From Virgibacillus_F sp049310925 (GTDB taxonomy: Bacteria; Bacillota; Bacilli; Bacillales; Amphibacillaceae), in NCBI RefSeq assembly GCF_049310925.1, contig NZ_JBMERP010000016.1:1-64000 (forward strand): a stretch of DNA of 64,000 bases, given 5' to 3'. The stretch's first letter is position 1. Each line of letters starts with the position of its first letter. The notes beneath the pieces are model-generated. The model was given only the letters and a program-made list of their open reading frames with translations. It ran no database searches and had not been told where the DNA came from. Of the stretch, positions 50,759-60,382 are shown piece after piece. The position numbers were made by a program, and so were the translations under genes.

Positions 50759-50790
50759 CTTTCACACACTAACGATTTGGTGTGCGAAAG
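50759..50790. repeat. Hairpin in the yerA-purD gap
   Basis: CTTTCACACAC and GTGTGCGAAAG pair over 11 bp with one mismatch and a 10-nt loop. It lies upstream of yerA and downstream of the purD terminator; it may be a second terminator or attenuator. Confidence 0.55.
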
Positions 50791-50807
50791 TGACTATTTT
50801 GTGAGAA

Positions 50808-50845
50808 GATGCAAAAATCAGGCAGTGCCAGGCACCACCCGATTT
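50808..50845 (-). terminator. Terminator of the pur operon
   Basis: On the minus strand AAATCGGG pairs with CCTGATTT around an inner GTGCCTGGCAC palindrome and is followed by TTGCATC. It begins just after the purD stop. Confidence 0.8.
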
Positions 50846-50849
50846 ATTG

Positions 50850-52097
50850 TTAGCTGTTACCACCTATGTCGTTTCGATAGTAAAAGCCTTCTGTATCTAT
50901 GGTTTTTAGTGCTTCATAAACGGTTTGACTTGCTAGTTCGATCGATGATTCCTTTGCTCCCACTACCAATACACGTCCGCCATCTGAAACTAGCTTTCCT
51001 GCAACCTTTTTGGTACCAGAGTGAACAACATACGTATTTTTGGCTGGCTTAATTGTTGGAAGTGGTATAGCTTTCTCATAATGTCCAGGATATCCATTTG
51101 AAGCGACTACCACACCTAATGCAGTACGCTTCTCCCATTTTAACTGTGGATTTTTTCCTGCCTGTACATCTAACAGTACTTGCAGCAAGTCATTTTCAAG
51201 AAGAGGCAGAACAACCTGTGTTTCCGGATCACCAAATCGTGTGTTAAATTCTATCACCTTTGGACCATCTGCTGTTTGCATTAGTCCAGCATACAGAATA
51301 CCAGTAAATGGGCGCTCCTCTACCAGCATACCGTCAGCTGTTTTCTGCAAAACTTCAGTTGTGGCATAGGACACTATATCGGAGGTAATATCTTCAACAG
51401 GAGCAAATGCGCCCATCCCACCAGTGTTTGGACCTGCATCATTGTCATATGCTCGTTTATGATCCCTGGCCGGAATCATGGGATAAACATTTCCTTCATG
51501 AACAAAGGCCATCAGGGAAAACTCTTTACCTATTAAAAATTCCTCAACCACGATTGTTTCCCCCGCTTCAGCAAAGGCTTTGTTTACCAGCATACTATCA
51601 ACTGCTTCCAATGCTTCCGCAACTGTTTCGGCCACAACAACACCTTTTCCAGAAGCAAGTCCATCTGCTTTTATTACAATGGGAGCGCCGCTATTATGAA
51701 TATACTCTTTAGCCTTTTCCGCATTGGTAAATGTTGCGTAACCAGCAGTCGGTATCCCATACTTTTGCATGAGTTCTTTGGCAAAACGTTTGCTTCCCTC
51801 TAATAGGGCTGCTTTCTTAGTCGGAGCAAAAACCTTTAATCCCGCTTCCTTAAACTGGTCAGCAATACCTTCTAATAATGGATTTTCCGGCCCCACGATC
51901 GTTAAATCAATTTTGTTGATTTTGGCAAAATCTATTAATTTATCAATTTCTGTTTCGTTGATGTCGATACAGGTTGCATGTTGGGCAATCCCACCATTAC
52001 CAGGCGCAGCGTACAAGCTGCTAACATTCTCACTCTCTGCCAGTTTCATCAAAATACTATGCTCACGTCCACCGCGTCCAACAACTAATACGTTCAT
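50850..52097 (-). CDS. purD: Phosphoribosylamine-glycine ligase
   Basis: Step 2 of IMP synthesis: joins phosphoribosylamine and glycine using ATP. The 415-residue ATP-grasp enzyme starts MNVLVVGRGGREHSI, and its ATP-grasp core includes IKADGLASGKGV, GPNTGGMGAFAP and EFNTRFGDPETQ. It is the last pur gene, but a 665-bp gap filled with repeats separates it from purH, unlike the close spacing in B. subtilis. GGGGTG lies before ATG 52097. Confidence 0.96.
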   Translation of the reverse strand: MNVLVVGRGGREHSILMKLAESENVSSLYAAPGNGGIAQHATCIDINETEIDKLIDFAKINKIDLTIVGPENPLLEGIADQFKEAGLKVFAPTKKAALLEGSKRFAKELMQKYGIPTAGYATFTNAEKAKEYIHNSGAPIVIKADGLASGKGVVVAETVAEALEAVDSMLVNKAFAEAGETIVVEEFLIGKEFSLMAFVHEGNVYPMIPARDHKRAYDNDAGPNTGGMGAFAPVEDITSDIVSYATTEVLQKTADGMLVEERPFTGILYAGLMQTADGPKVIEFNTRFGDPETQVVLPLLENDLLQVLLDVQAGKNPQLKWEKRTALGVVVASNGYPGHYEKAIPLPTIKPAKNTYVVHSGTKKVAGKLVSDGGRVLVVGAKESSIELASQTVYEALKTIDTEGFYYRNDIGGNS

Positions 52098-52149
52098 CTA
52101 CAGTCTCACCCCTCATGGTCTTAAAGTTTGGCTCTTTCTTAACCCTCTC

Positions 52150-52330
52150 AGTTCGTAAAAAATGCGACATAACTCACCGCTACGGAAATACACTTCGCTT
52201 TCCGCGGGAGGCTGGTGAGCCTCCTCGTGCTACGCACTGCGGGGTCACACCTATGCCTTTCCTCCCGCAGGAGTCTTCGTATATTTCCTCCGCTGGCGTA
52301 TTACTAAACAAACGACCATTCATCTGAACT
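52150..52330. repeat. GC-rich repeat half-element between purD and purH
   Basis: CTTTCCGCGGGAGGCTGGTGAGCCTCCTCG, then GCACTGCGGGGTC and CTCCCGCAGGAGTCTTCGTA, is a single-half member of the same family as the left half of the 46.2 kb element. It lies next to, but separate from, the longer copy at 52345. Confidence 0.72.
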
Positions 52331-52344
52331 GATTGATTTATGCT

Positions 52345-52757
52345 GCGGGCCGTCGACTCCTCGAAAATAAAGTCGATTTTATTGGCACGGCCTCAGTCTC
52401 CTCAGAAGCAAAGAACGCTTCTTCCGGGCTCTTCGGACGCGTGCTGTTCCCTCAGGAGTCGCATATTCTGCCTTCACTAGGATAGAAAAATGCGCATGAC
52501 CCTATGTTTCATGGGACTCCTTCTCCCTTGAAAAGAAAGCTATCTAAGCTGCGGAAAAATGCGAGACTCCAGTGGGAAAGGAACAGTCTGAAGACCCCGC
52601 AGTGAGCGGTTTTTGCTCCGAGGAGGCTGAAGCGTTCCCCACGGAAAGCGAGTGTTTTTCCGCAGCGCTGGATAAGCACCAATCTAATAAAGAGTGGTAG
52701 AAAACAGTTACTTCGCACTTTATAGATTTTGAGTCTAAAACAACAATCTTTTAGAAA
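52345..52757. repeat. Second copy of the tyrS-leader repeat, between purD and purH
   Basis: From about 52385 to 52757 the sequence is nearly identical to 6578-6960, including the 100-bp run starting AAGAAAGCTATCTAAGCTGC and the end ACAACAATCTTTTAGAAA. It lies in the same orientation as the tyrS copy, immediately before the purH stop codon (52763). The high identity of two copies 46 kb apart suggests recent spread or gene conversion. The element is non-coding. Confidence 0.82.
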
Positions 52758-52762
52758 GCGGT

Positions 52763-54295
52763 CTAATGTTTAAAATGACGCATTCCTGTATAAACCATTG
52801 CTATTCCATGATCGTCACATACGGAAATCGAATCCTGGTCGCGTTTCGAGCCACCTGGCTGAATGATTGCTGTAACTCCCGCTTTCACGGCTGCTTCAAC
52901 TGTGTCAGGCATTGGGAAAAATGCATCAGATGCTAAGACTGCTTCATTAGCTTTGTCTCCTGATTGCTCAATAGCGATGTTGGCAGCTCCGATTCTATTC
53001 ATTTGACCTGCACCAATACCAACTGTCTGATTATCTTTTGCCAAAACGATCGCGTTCGACTTTACATGTTTTACTGCCCGCCAGGCGAACAATAAATCAG
53101 CTGTCTCCTGTTCAGATGGTTTGCGCTTTGTAGGAAATGTCCAGTCGTTCTCATCAGCCATACCATTGTCCTGGTCCTGTACGAGCAATCCACCAGTAAC
53201 ACTTGTGATTTTTTTCGAATCGCTTTTCCCTTGTTCCACCAGAACCTCAAGCAACCGAATATTCTTCTTCTCGGTCAAAATATCCAACGCTTCCTGTGTA
53301 AAACTTGGAGCAATAACGATTTCCAGGAAAATTTCCCGTAATAATGTTGCTGTATTTCCATCGACTGGACGATTACATGCAACAATTCCGCCAAAAATGG
53401 AAATGGAATCCGCTTCGTACGCCTTTTCAAACGCGTTAACAATTGAATCGCTCACACCAATTCCACAAGGATTCATATGTTTAACTGCTACTGCAGTCGG
53501 TTCCTTATATTCCGCAATTATTTCAAGTGCAGCATTTGCATCCTGAATATTGTTATAGGATAGCTCCTTACCATGCAGCTGGTTTGCTGTTGCTAAACTA
53601 AAGGACACGGCTTTTGCCTGTTTATAAAAAGCTGCCTCCTGATGTGGATTTTCCCCGTAACGCAGTGATTGAACTTTTTCATAGGTAACAGAATATGTAT
53701 CTGGATACTGTGTGCCTGTTTGTTCATTAAAATAACCGGCAATCAAAGCGTCATAATGCGCTGTATGACGGAATACCTTTCCCGCAAGCTCAAGGCGTTT
53801 ATTTTGGTCAAGCGTGTCTTGCTTCAACGCCTGTAAAATATCTGTATAGTCTGTTGGATCAACAATTACCGCTACGTTTGCAAAGTTTTTTGCTGCGGCC
53901 CGAAGCATGGTTGGGCCACCGATATCAATGTTTTCTATTTTGTCTGCGTCTGTTGTATTTTCATTAGCTAACGCTTCCTGGAATGGATAAAGGTTAACGA
54001 TTACCAAATCAATTGGTGTAATGTTATATTCCTTTAACTGAGCTTCATGTTTATCATTTTTACGATCAGCAAGTAGCCCTCCATGAATGTAAGGATGCAG
54101 TGTTTTGACCCGACCATCTAATATTTCAGGAAAGTCCGTAATTTTTTCGACAGCCTGGGCAGAAATACCAGCTGTTTTTAAGGCTTTTAACGTTCCACCC
54201 GTTGAAATGATTTCGAAGCCAAGTTCGATTAATCCTTTTGCAAAAGCTTCAATATTACTTTTATCAGAAACACTAATAAGTGCACGCTTCGTCAT
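52763..54295 (-). CDS. purH: Bifunctional AICAR formyltransferase / IMP cyclohydrolase
   Basis: The last two steps to IMP. The N-terminal cyclohydrolase (MGS-like) domain (about 1-150) begins RALISVSDKSNIEAFAKGL; the C-terminal transformylase (about 195-510) shows KHMNPCGIGVS with the Lys-His active residues and TIIQPGGSKRDQDSI. The 510-residue length is standard. ATG 54295 follows GCGAGGAG. A 17-bp gap separates it from purN; downstream comes a repeat-filled 665-bp region before purD. Confidence 0.96.
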   Translation of the reverse strand: MTKRALISVSDKSNIEAFAKGLIELGFEIISTGGTLKALKTAGISAQAVEKITDFPEILDGRVKTLHPYIHGGLLADRKNDKHEAQLKEYNITPIDLVIVNLYPFQEALANENTTDADKIENIDIGGPTMLRAAAKNFANVAVIVDPTDYTDILQALKQDTLDQNKRLELAGKVFRHTAHYDALIAGYFNEQTGTQYPDTYSVTYEKVQSLRYGENPHQEAAFYKQAKAVSFSLATANQLHGKELSYNNIQDANAALEIIAEYKEPTAVAVKHMNPCGIGVSDSIVNAFEKAYEADSISIFGGIVACNRPVDGNTATLLREIFLEIVIAPSFTQEALDILTEKKNIRLLEVLVEQGKSDSKKITSVTGGLLVQDQDNGMADENDWTFPTKRKPSEQETADLLFAWRAVKHVKSNAIVLAKDNQTVGIGAGQMNRIGAANIAIEQSGDKANEAVLASDAFFPMPDTVEAAVKAGVTAIIQPGGSKRDQDSISVCDDHGIAMVYTGMRHFKH

Positions 54296-54312
54296 AATAA
54301 AACTCCTCGCTA

Positions 54313-54885
54313 TTATCTATTTAGAACATGCTTAATTACTTTTGGATATAGTCGATGTTCGATTTCCTGTATGCGATATTGTAAGGACTCTTCCGTATCA
54401 TCCGCCAAGATTTCCAGCGCTTCTTGATCAATTATTGGTCCTGTGTCAACACCCTCATCAATAAAGTGGATGGTCACACCCGTTGTTAGTACTCGGGCAC
54501 GAAAGGCCTGCCCAATTGCATCAAGACCTGGAAAAGCAGGCAATAGTGAAGGATGTACGTTAAGGATTGAGTCCTCATACGCTCGAAGCAATGTTGGACC
54601 TACAATTCGCATATACCCTGCCAAAAAGATCCAGTCTACTTTAGCCATCCGTAATGCAGTAACTATTTCCCCCTCATAAGCTTCCTTCGATGGAAACGTC
54701 CCTGGATTAACAACACATGACGTGATCCCCAGTTCAGCTGCTTTGGCAATAACCACTGCTTCTGGCTTATCACAAACAAGCAAAACAACATCACAACCAA
54801 GTTTATTTCCTTTATTTGCTTTTATAATCGCTTCGAAATTACTGCCTGCTCCGGAAGCAAATATAGCTGCTTTGATGTTACTCAT
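54313..54885 (-). CDS. purN: Phosphoribosylglycinamide formyltransferase
   Basis: Transfers a formyl group from 10-formyl-THF to glycinamide ribonucleotide. The 190-residue protein has the formyltransferase core with N, H and D: LNVHPSLLPAFPGLDAI and HFIDEGVDTGPII. The open frame extends to GTG 54906, but ATG 54885 is preceded by GAAGGGG and overlaps the purM stop by 8 nt, the usual arrangement; the extension would lie entirely within purM. Confidence 0.94.
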   Translation of the reverse strand: MSNIKAAIFASGAGSNFEAIIKANKGNKLGCDVVLLVCDKPEAVVIAKAAELGITSCVVNPGTFPSKEAYEGEIVTALRMAKVDWIFLAGYMRIVGPTLLRAYEDSILNVHPSLLPAFPGLDAIGQAFRARVLTTGVTIHFIDEGVDTGPIIDQEALEILADDTEESLQYRIQEIEHRLYPKVIKHVLNR

Positions 54886-55900
54886 TTGTAAAACAAACCC
54901 CTTCACGTTCGGAAACTGTACCGATCACAACAGCTGATTCGCCATTATCCTGTAAGATATCTATAGCAAAATCTGCTTTTTCCTGATCGACAACGACAGC
55001 CATTCCAATACCCATATTAAAGATGCCGAACATGTCCTGATCTGAAATGTTACCCTGTTTCTGCAGGAAAGTAAAAACTTCTGGTACGTTCCAGTTTGAT
55101 TTATCAATTTCCACTCCTAAACCGGCAGGAAGCATCCTTGGAATATTTTCATAGAACCCACCGCCTGTTATATGTGAAATTCCTTTTATATCAATTGATT
55201 GAGTAAGTTTATTGATCGGCTTCGCATATATTTTAGTTGGTTCTAAAAGTGTTTCTCCAAGTGACTTCGACAGTCCTGCATAGCTGTTTTTAAGATCTAA
55301 ATCAGCGACTACTTTCCTTACCAGTGAATAACCATTAGAATGAATACCACTTGATGGCAGGCCAATCACAACATCACCTGACTTAATATGTTCACCAGTT
55401 ATCAGCTTTGACTTTTCTGCGATACCGACTGCAAAACCAGCAACATCATATTCATCATCCTGATACATACCGGGCATTTCAGCTGTTTCTCCACCAATTA
55501 ACGCTGCCCCTGCATCAACACAGCCATTGGCTACACCTGCAACAATTTGTTCGATCATCTCTGGCTCATTTTTTCCACAAGCAATGTAATCAAGGAAGAA
55601 AAGCGGCTGTGCCCCCTGTGCAACAATATCGTTTACACACATGGCAACTAAATCTTTGCCTATAGTATCGTGTTTGTTGAGTTGAAAAGCCAGCTTAAGT
55701 TTAGTCCCGACACCGTCTGTGCCGGAAACCAGCACAGGTTCCTTGTAACTGAAACCTGATAAATCAAATAAGCCCGCGAATCCACCAACACCACCAAGCA
55801 CTTCTTTGCGGTTAGTTTTTGCAATATGCTTTTTCATTAAATCAACAGCTTGATAGCCTTTTTCTACGTCAACTCCAGCTTCTCTGTACGCATCAGACAT
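54878..55900 (-). CDS. purM: Phosphoribosylformylglycinamidine cyclo-ligase (AIR synthetase)
   Basis: Closes the imidazole ring with ATP, giving AIR. The 340-residue enzyme has LVSGTDGVGTKLKLAF and GGETAEMPGMYQDDEYDVAG, then DVVIGLPSSGIHSNGYSLVR and HITGGGFYENIPRMLP, all conserved. ATG 55900 follows AAAGGTGG. It is separated from purF by 200 bp that contain a hairpin repeat. Confidence 0.96.
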   Translation of the reverse strand: MSDAYREAGVDVEKGYQAVDLMKKHIAKTNRKEVLGGVGGFAGLFDLSGFSYKEPVLVSGTDGVGTKLKLAFQLNKHDTIGKDLVAMCVNDIVAQGAQPLFFLDYIACGKNEPEMIEQIVAGVANGCVDAGAALIGGETAEMPGMYQDDEYDVAGFAVGIAEKSKLITGEHIKSGDVVIGLPSSGIHSNGYSLVRKVVADLDLKNSYAGLSKSLGETLLEPTKIYAKPINKLTQSIDIKGISHITGGGFYENIPRMLPAGLGVEIDKSNWNVPEVFTFLQKQGNISDQDMFGIFNMGIGMAVVVDQEKADFAIDILQDNGESAVVIGTVSEREGVCFTNE

Positions 55901-55954
55901 GTAGGACCCACCTTTTTAATAAATAGTATTAGACAGTATTTCTGAGCAAGCCGT

Positions 55955-56100
55955 GCTCTAACAGTCGCCTCCGCTTTTCTTGGCTAGCTTTGGCTCCTAG
56001 CAGCTGCCGTCATAAGCATTGAACACTTCGAACGCTATAAACCTTGCGTTCTTCGGTTCCCTGCTTATGCGTCCGCTTCTGAACAGTCGCCTTCGCTTTT
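55955..56100. repeat. Nested-hairpin repeat immediately 3' of purF
   Basis: CATAAGCA (56011) pairs with TGCTTATG (56062), and GAACGC (56030) with GCGTTC (56046). The flanking GTCGCCTTCGCTTTTCT abuts the purF stop. The same element follows pruA. Between purF and purM it interrupts the pur operon by about 200 bp. Confidence 0.8.
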
Positions 56101-56101
56101 C

Positions 56102-57511
56102 TTACAGCCTTGTGTACTCGATTTCTGTTTGGCCTTTTTCTTTTACTGGGTAATTTCCTGTGAAGCAGGCTGTGCAAATACCCTGGTTTGGTACGTCTTC
56201 TCGTATAATCGCGCGTTCGAGTCCTGCATCTGATAAATAAGCAAGGCTGTCAGCACCAATTATTTCCGCAATTTCATCAATGGTGTTATTTGCCGCAATT
56301 AATTCATCACGACTTGACATATCAATTCCGTAATAACAAGGATGTTGAAGAGGTGGAGCAGCTATCCGTACATGAACCTCTTTAGCTCCTGCCTCTTTCA
56401 GCATACGTACGATTCGTCTACTCGTTGTACCACGAACGATTGAATCATCGATCATCACAACGCGTTTTCCTTCGACAATGCCGCGTACTGGAGAAAGCTT
56501 CATTTTAACCCCTTGTTCACGAAGCTCTTGAGATGGCTGGATAAATGTACGTCCGACATAACGATTTTTGATAATTCCCATTTCATATGGAAGACCTGTT
56601 TCTTCGGCGTACCCTATTGCAGCAGAAATACTGGAATCCGGTACACCAGTAACAACATCTGCATCAATTGGTACCTCTCTCGCTAATTCAACACCCATTC
56701 TTTTCCGTGAAGCATGCACATTTACTCGGTTTATATCACTATCTGGTCTGGAAAGATAGACATACTCCATAGCACACATGGTACGCGCCTCTTTTTCCTG
56801 AAATGTCCTTGAGCGAATACCATCTTTATTTATAATAAGCAATTCACCTGGCTCTACATCGCGCTCCAGTGTTGCACCGATTAAATCAAATGCACATGAT
56901 TCAGATGCTGCAACATAGCTATCTCCTAATCTACCAAGTGAAAGTGGACGTAATCCCCTCGGGTCTGTTGCAACATACATCGTATCTTCTTCTAGAATGA
57001 TAAAGGCATATGCACCTACTAAACTTCGAAGCGCCTCCATAATTGATTCTTCAAAGTCATCTGACTTACTCCGTTTAATCAAGTGGGCCAGTACTTCAGT
57101 ATCCGATGATGTATGCAGTATACTGCCTTCAAGCTCAAGCTCGCCGCGAAGTTTATGTGCGTTCATGATATTGCCATTATGCGCAAGTGCCAGACTGCCT
57201 TTTTGTGAACGGAACAGGAGTGGCTGAACATTGTCAAATCCACCATCACCTTGTGTTGCGTAACGAACATGACCAACAGCAGCACGGCCCTGAAGTTCAT
57301 CAAATTTTGCATGTTTGAACACATCATTAACTAGACCTAATCCTTTATGAAGTTTTAGCTTTTCTCCGTCACTTGTTACAACACCTGCACCATCCTGACC
57401 TCTGTGTTGTAAGGCATGTAACCCGTAATACGTGAGTTCAGCCGCCTTTTCATGACCCCATATTCCAAAAACGCCACATTCTTCGTTTAAGCCTCTGATT
57501 TCAGCAAGCAT
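56102..57511 (-). CDS. purF: Amidophosphoribosyltransferase
   Basis: The first committed step: PRPP plus glutamine to phosphoribosylamine. The precursor begins MLAEIRGLNEE; processing would expose Cys12 (CGVFGIWG) as the N-terminal nucleophile, as in B. subtilis. The PRPP site RVVMIDDSIVRGTTSRR and the Fe-S ligands (Cys in AAPPLQHPCYYGID and NQGICTACFTG) are present. ATG 57511 has GAGAGGGG upstream, preferred over ATG 57529. The start overlaps the purL 3' end by 25 nt. Confidence 0.96.
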   Translation of the reverse strand: MLAEIRGLNEECGVFGIWGHEKAAELTYYGLHALQHRGQDGAGVVTSDGEKLKLHKGLGLVNDVFKHAKFDELQGRAAVGHVRYATQGDGGFDNVQPLLFRSQKGSLALAHNGNIMNAHKLRGELELEGSILHTSSDTEVLAHLIKRSKSDDFEESIMEALRSLVGAYAFIILEEDTMYVATDPRGLRPLSLGRLGDSYVAASESCAFDLIGATLERDVEPGELLIINKDGIRSRTFQEKEARTMCAMEYVYLSRPDSDINRVNVHASRKRMGVELAREVPIDADVVTGVPDSSISAAIGYAEETGLPYEMGIIKNRYVGRTFIQPSQELREQGVKMKLSPVRGIVEGKRVVMIDDSIVRGTTSRRIVRMLKEAGAKEVHVRIAAPPLQHPCYYGIDMSSRDELIAANNTIDEIAEIIGADSLAYLSDAGLERAIIREDVPNQGICTACFTGNYPVKEKGQTEIEYTRL

Positions 57512-59715
57512 GAAATAGCCCCTCTCCATAATGATTGAAGTGATTCAACATCTTCCGCGATAACGTTCTTCCCACCTGATTGAACGACAATTTGACCATC
57601 GTTAGTTACAGTACCAATCTGCACAGCATCTTTGATAACTGATTCGATGGTCTGTTGATTTGCTCGGCTTACAGAAACTAAAAATCGTGATTGTGTTTCA
57701 CTAAATAATTCAGTTGTAAAATCTTCTCCAATTGTTACTTCCAAACCTAACCCTTTTTTCGAAAAAACACTTTCAGCTAATGCTACGCCAAGTCCACCTT
57801 CAGCAAGATCATGGGCAGAGGAAACAAGGCCCTGGTGAATGGCGTCCAGCAATTGATTTTGTCGTTCTTTTTCTACAGTCAAATCAATGCTTGGTGCCTT
57901 GCCAGAATATGATCCCTCGATAACATTCTGTAATTCACTTCCGCCAAATTCTGGTTTCGTCTCACCTATTAAGTAGATCAGATCACCAGCATGTTGAAAG
58001 TAGCTTGGTGTTAAATGATCAAGCGATTCTACTAATCCAACCATTCCAACGATAGGTGTTGGAAAAATCGCACTGCCTTTTGACTGGTTGTATAACGAAA
58101 CATTGCCACTAATAACAGGTGTTTCCAGTACTTCACACGCACTGCTCATGCCTTCAACACTTTTCTCCATTTGCCAAAATACTTCTGGATTTGTTGGGTT
58201 TCCGAAATTAAGGCCGTCTGTTAAGCCAAGCGGTCTAGCACCGGAGCAGACAATATTTCGTGCGGCCTCTGCTACCGCTATTTTTCCACCAGTTTCCGGG
58301 TCAAGGTAAATGTAGCGTGAATTACAATCCGTTGTAATAGCTAGCGCCTTATTTGTTCCTTTGATTCGTACTACTGCGGCATCTGATCCTGGCGCTACCA
58401 CCGTATTTGTTTGAACCATTGAATCGTATTGATCGTATACATATTCTTTGCTTGCGATAGTCGGTTGTTGCAGTAATTGCTTTAACATGTCACCATGATC
58501 GTCAATAGTTGGAACAGCCTCGAATTTATTTTGAAACTCCTTAAAATATACCGCTTCTTTTGATGGCATATTGTAGACAGGCGCTTCCTCTGCCAATGCA
58601 TCTACAGGAATATCAGCTACAATTTCACCATGTTGTTTTAGGCGAAATGCTTTTTCCTCAATTACTTCACCAACCGCTACAGCCTGTAAGCCATATTTTT
58701 CAAAAATATCTATGATTTCCTGTTCCTGTCCTTTTTTTGCAACGAGTAACATACGCTCTTGGGATTCAGACAACATTAACTCATATGCGTTCATATTTTG
58801 CTCACGCTGTGGCACTAAATCCAAGTCCATCACCATGCCAGTACCAGCTTTACTTGCCATTTCACTAGCAGATGATGTAAGACCTGCAGCACCCATATCC
58901 TGCATTCCAACAAGTGAGTCACAATGAATGACTTCTAGACATGCTTCAATTAATAATTTCTCCATAAACGGATCGCCAACTTGAACTGCTGGACGGTCTT
59001 TGTTAGCATCTTCTGCCAAATCGCCAGAAGCAAAAGTTGCCCCGTGAATACCATCGCGCCCTGTTGCTGCACCAGCGTAAATTACCGTGTTTCCGATTCC
59101 AGCAGCAATTCCCTTTTGGATATCCTTATGATCAATTAATCCAACACACATTGCATTAACTAGCGGGTTTCCTTCATAACTATCGTCAAATTGGATTTCC
59201 CCGCCAACCGTAGGAACACCAACACAGTTTCCATATCCAGCAATGCCATGGACAACTTCTTTGAAAAGATATTTAACCCGGTCTGTCGTTAAGTTTCCAA
59301 ACCGGAGTGAGTTCATCATCGCAATTGGACGTGCTCCCATTGAAAAAACGTCACGAATAATTCCGCCAACCCCCGTCGCAGCACCTTGATATGGTTCAAC
59401 TGCTGATGGATGATTATGGCTTTCAATTTTAAAAACTACCGCCTGCTCGTCTCCAATATCAATAATACCAGCGCCTTCTCCAGGTCCCTGTAAGACATGT
59501 GGAGCTTTTGTCGGAAATTTACTGAGTAGCGGCTTTGAAGTTTTGTAACTGCAATGCTCTGACCACATAACCGAAAAAATTCCTGTTTCCGTGAAATTCG
59601 GACGGCGTTTTAGAATTGTTTTTACCATTTGAAACTCTTCGTCACTTAACCCCATACCTTTGTAAAGTTTTTCCGATTCAATTTGTTCTGGGTTGATTTC
59701 ATGCGTTAACAACAT
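57487..59715 (-). CDS. purL: Phosphoribosylformylglycinamidine synthase large subunit
   Basis: The synthetase subunit of the PurSQL complex, converting FGAR and glutamine to FGAM. The 742-residue, small Gram-positive-type PurL has the AIRS/PurM-like repeats with IESHNHPSAVEPYQGAATG and GRDGIHGATFASG. It needs PurQ (glutaminase) and PurS (bridging dimer), both encoded just upstream. ATG 59715 follows GGAGGG and overlaps the purQ end by 17 nt. Confidence 0.96.
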   Translation of the reverse strand: MLLTHEINPEQIESEKLYKGMGLSDEEFQMVKTILKRRPNFTETGIFSVMWSEHCSYKTSKPLLSKFPTKAPHVLQGPGEGAGIIDIGDEQAVVFKIESHNHPSAVEPYQGAATGVGGIIRDVFSMGARPIAMMNSLRFGNLTTDRVKYLFKEVVHGIAGYGNCVGVPTVGGEIQFDDSYEGNPLVNAMCVGLIDHKDIQKGIAAGIGNTVIYAGAATGRDGIHGATFASGDLAEDANKDRPAVQVGDPFMEKLLIEACLEVIHCDSLVGMQDMGAAGLTSSASEMASKAGTGMVMDLDLVPQREQNMNAYELMLSESQERMLLVAKKGQEQEIIDIFEKYGLQAVAVGEVIEEKAFRLKQHGEIVADIPVDALAEEAPVYNMPSKEAVYFKEFQNKFEAVPTIDDHGDMLKQLLQQPTIASKEYVYDQYDSMVQTNTVVAPGSDAAVVRIKGTNKALAITTDCNSRYIYLDPETGGKIAVAEAARNIVCSGARPLGLTDGLNFGNPTNPEVFWQMEKSVEGMSSACEVLETPVISGNVSLYNQSKGSAIFPTPIVGMVGLVESLDHLTPSYFQHAGDLIYLIGETKPEFGGSELQNVIEGSYSGKAPSIDLTVEKERQNQLLDAIHQGLVSSAHDLAEGGLGVALAESVFSKKGLGLEVTIGEDFTTELFSETQSRFLVSVSRANQQTIESVIKDAVQIGTVTNDGQIVVQSGGKNVIAEDVESLQSLWRGAISCLLKSEA

Positions 59716-60382
59716 GTGTTTCCCTCCAATTGTTGACGATTGATTGAAAAAGCTTTACACCGTCAGCACTGCCAAGCAATTCTTCAACAGCACGTTCTGG
59801 ATGTGGCATCATTCCAAGTACATTTCCTTCTTTATTGATAATTCCTGCGATATCAGCAACCGAGCCGTTCGGATTATTTTTATAGGTAAACACGATTTGA
59901 TTATTTTTCTGTAAATCTGCTAATGTGCTCTCGTCACAAAAGTAGTTTCCTTCACCATGTGCAATCGGATAACGAACAACTTCACCAGCTTCGTACTGCG
60001 TGGTAAACATCGTCGAATTATTGGCGACCTGCAGCTCCTCCTGGTGACACATGAATGCCAGATTTTTATTCCGCAGCATCGCACCAGGCAGTAGTCCCGC
60101 TTCCAGTAAAATTTGAAACCCATTACAGATTCCGAGAACAGGCTTCCCTTTCGCTGCATGGTCCTTAATCTGCTGCATAATTTTGGATGTCGCTGCAACA
60201 GAACCTGATCGCAGGTAGTCTCCATAAGAAAAACCACCAGGTAGTAAAATTGCGTCATAGTTTTCTAGATTACTATTTTCATACCATACTAAATCGGTAT
60301 CTTCTTTTAAGATTTCTTTGGCGGCATGATACATGTCCCGGTCACAATTAGATCCTGGAAAAACGATTACGGCAAATTTCAC
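59699..60382 (-). CDS. purQ: Phosphoribosylformylglycinamidine synthase glutaminase subunit
   Basis: The class I glutamine amidotransferase of PurSQL. The 227-residue protein has the nucleophile in VLGICNGFQI, the GG(F)SYGDYLRSG oxyanion region and the C-terminal His-Glu pair in MMPHPERAVE. Translation starts at GTG 60382, which overlaps the purS stop (GTGA), so the two are coupled. Confidence 0.95.
   Translation of the reverse strand: MKFAVIVFPGSNCDRDMYHAAKEILKEDTDLVWYENSNLENYDAILLPGGFSYGDYLRSGSVAATSKIMQQIKDHAAKGKPVLGICNGFQILLEAGLLPGAMLRNKNLAFMCHQEELQVANNSTMFTTQYEAGEVVRYPIAHGEGNYFCDESTLADLQKNNQIVFTYKNNPNGSVADIAGIINKEGNVLGMMPHPERAVEELLGSADGVKLFQSIVNNWRETHVVNA

Noticed and set aside
53121..53546. 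Plus-strand frame of 141 codons inside purH
   Set aside because: Shadow of purH codon usage; low-complexity Ser/Ile-rich translation and no ribosome-binding site.
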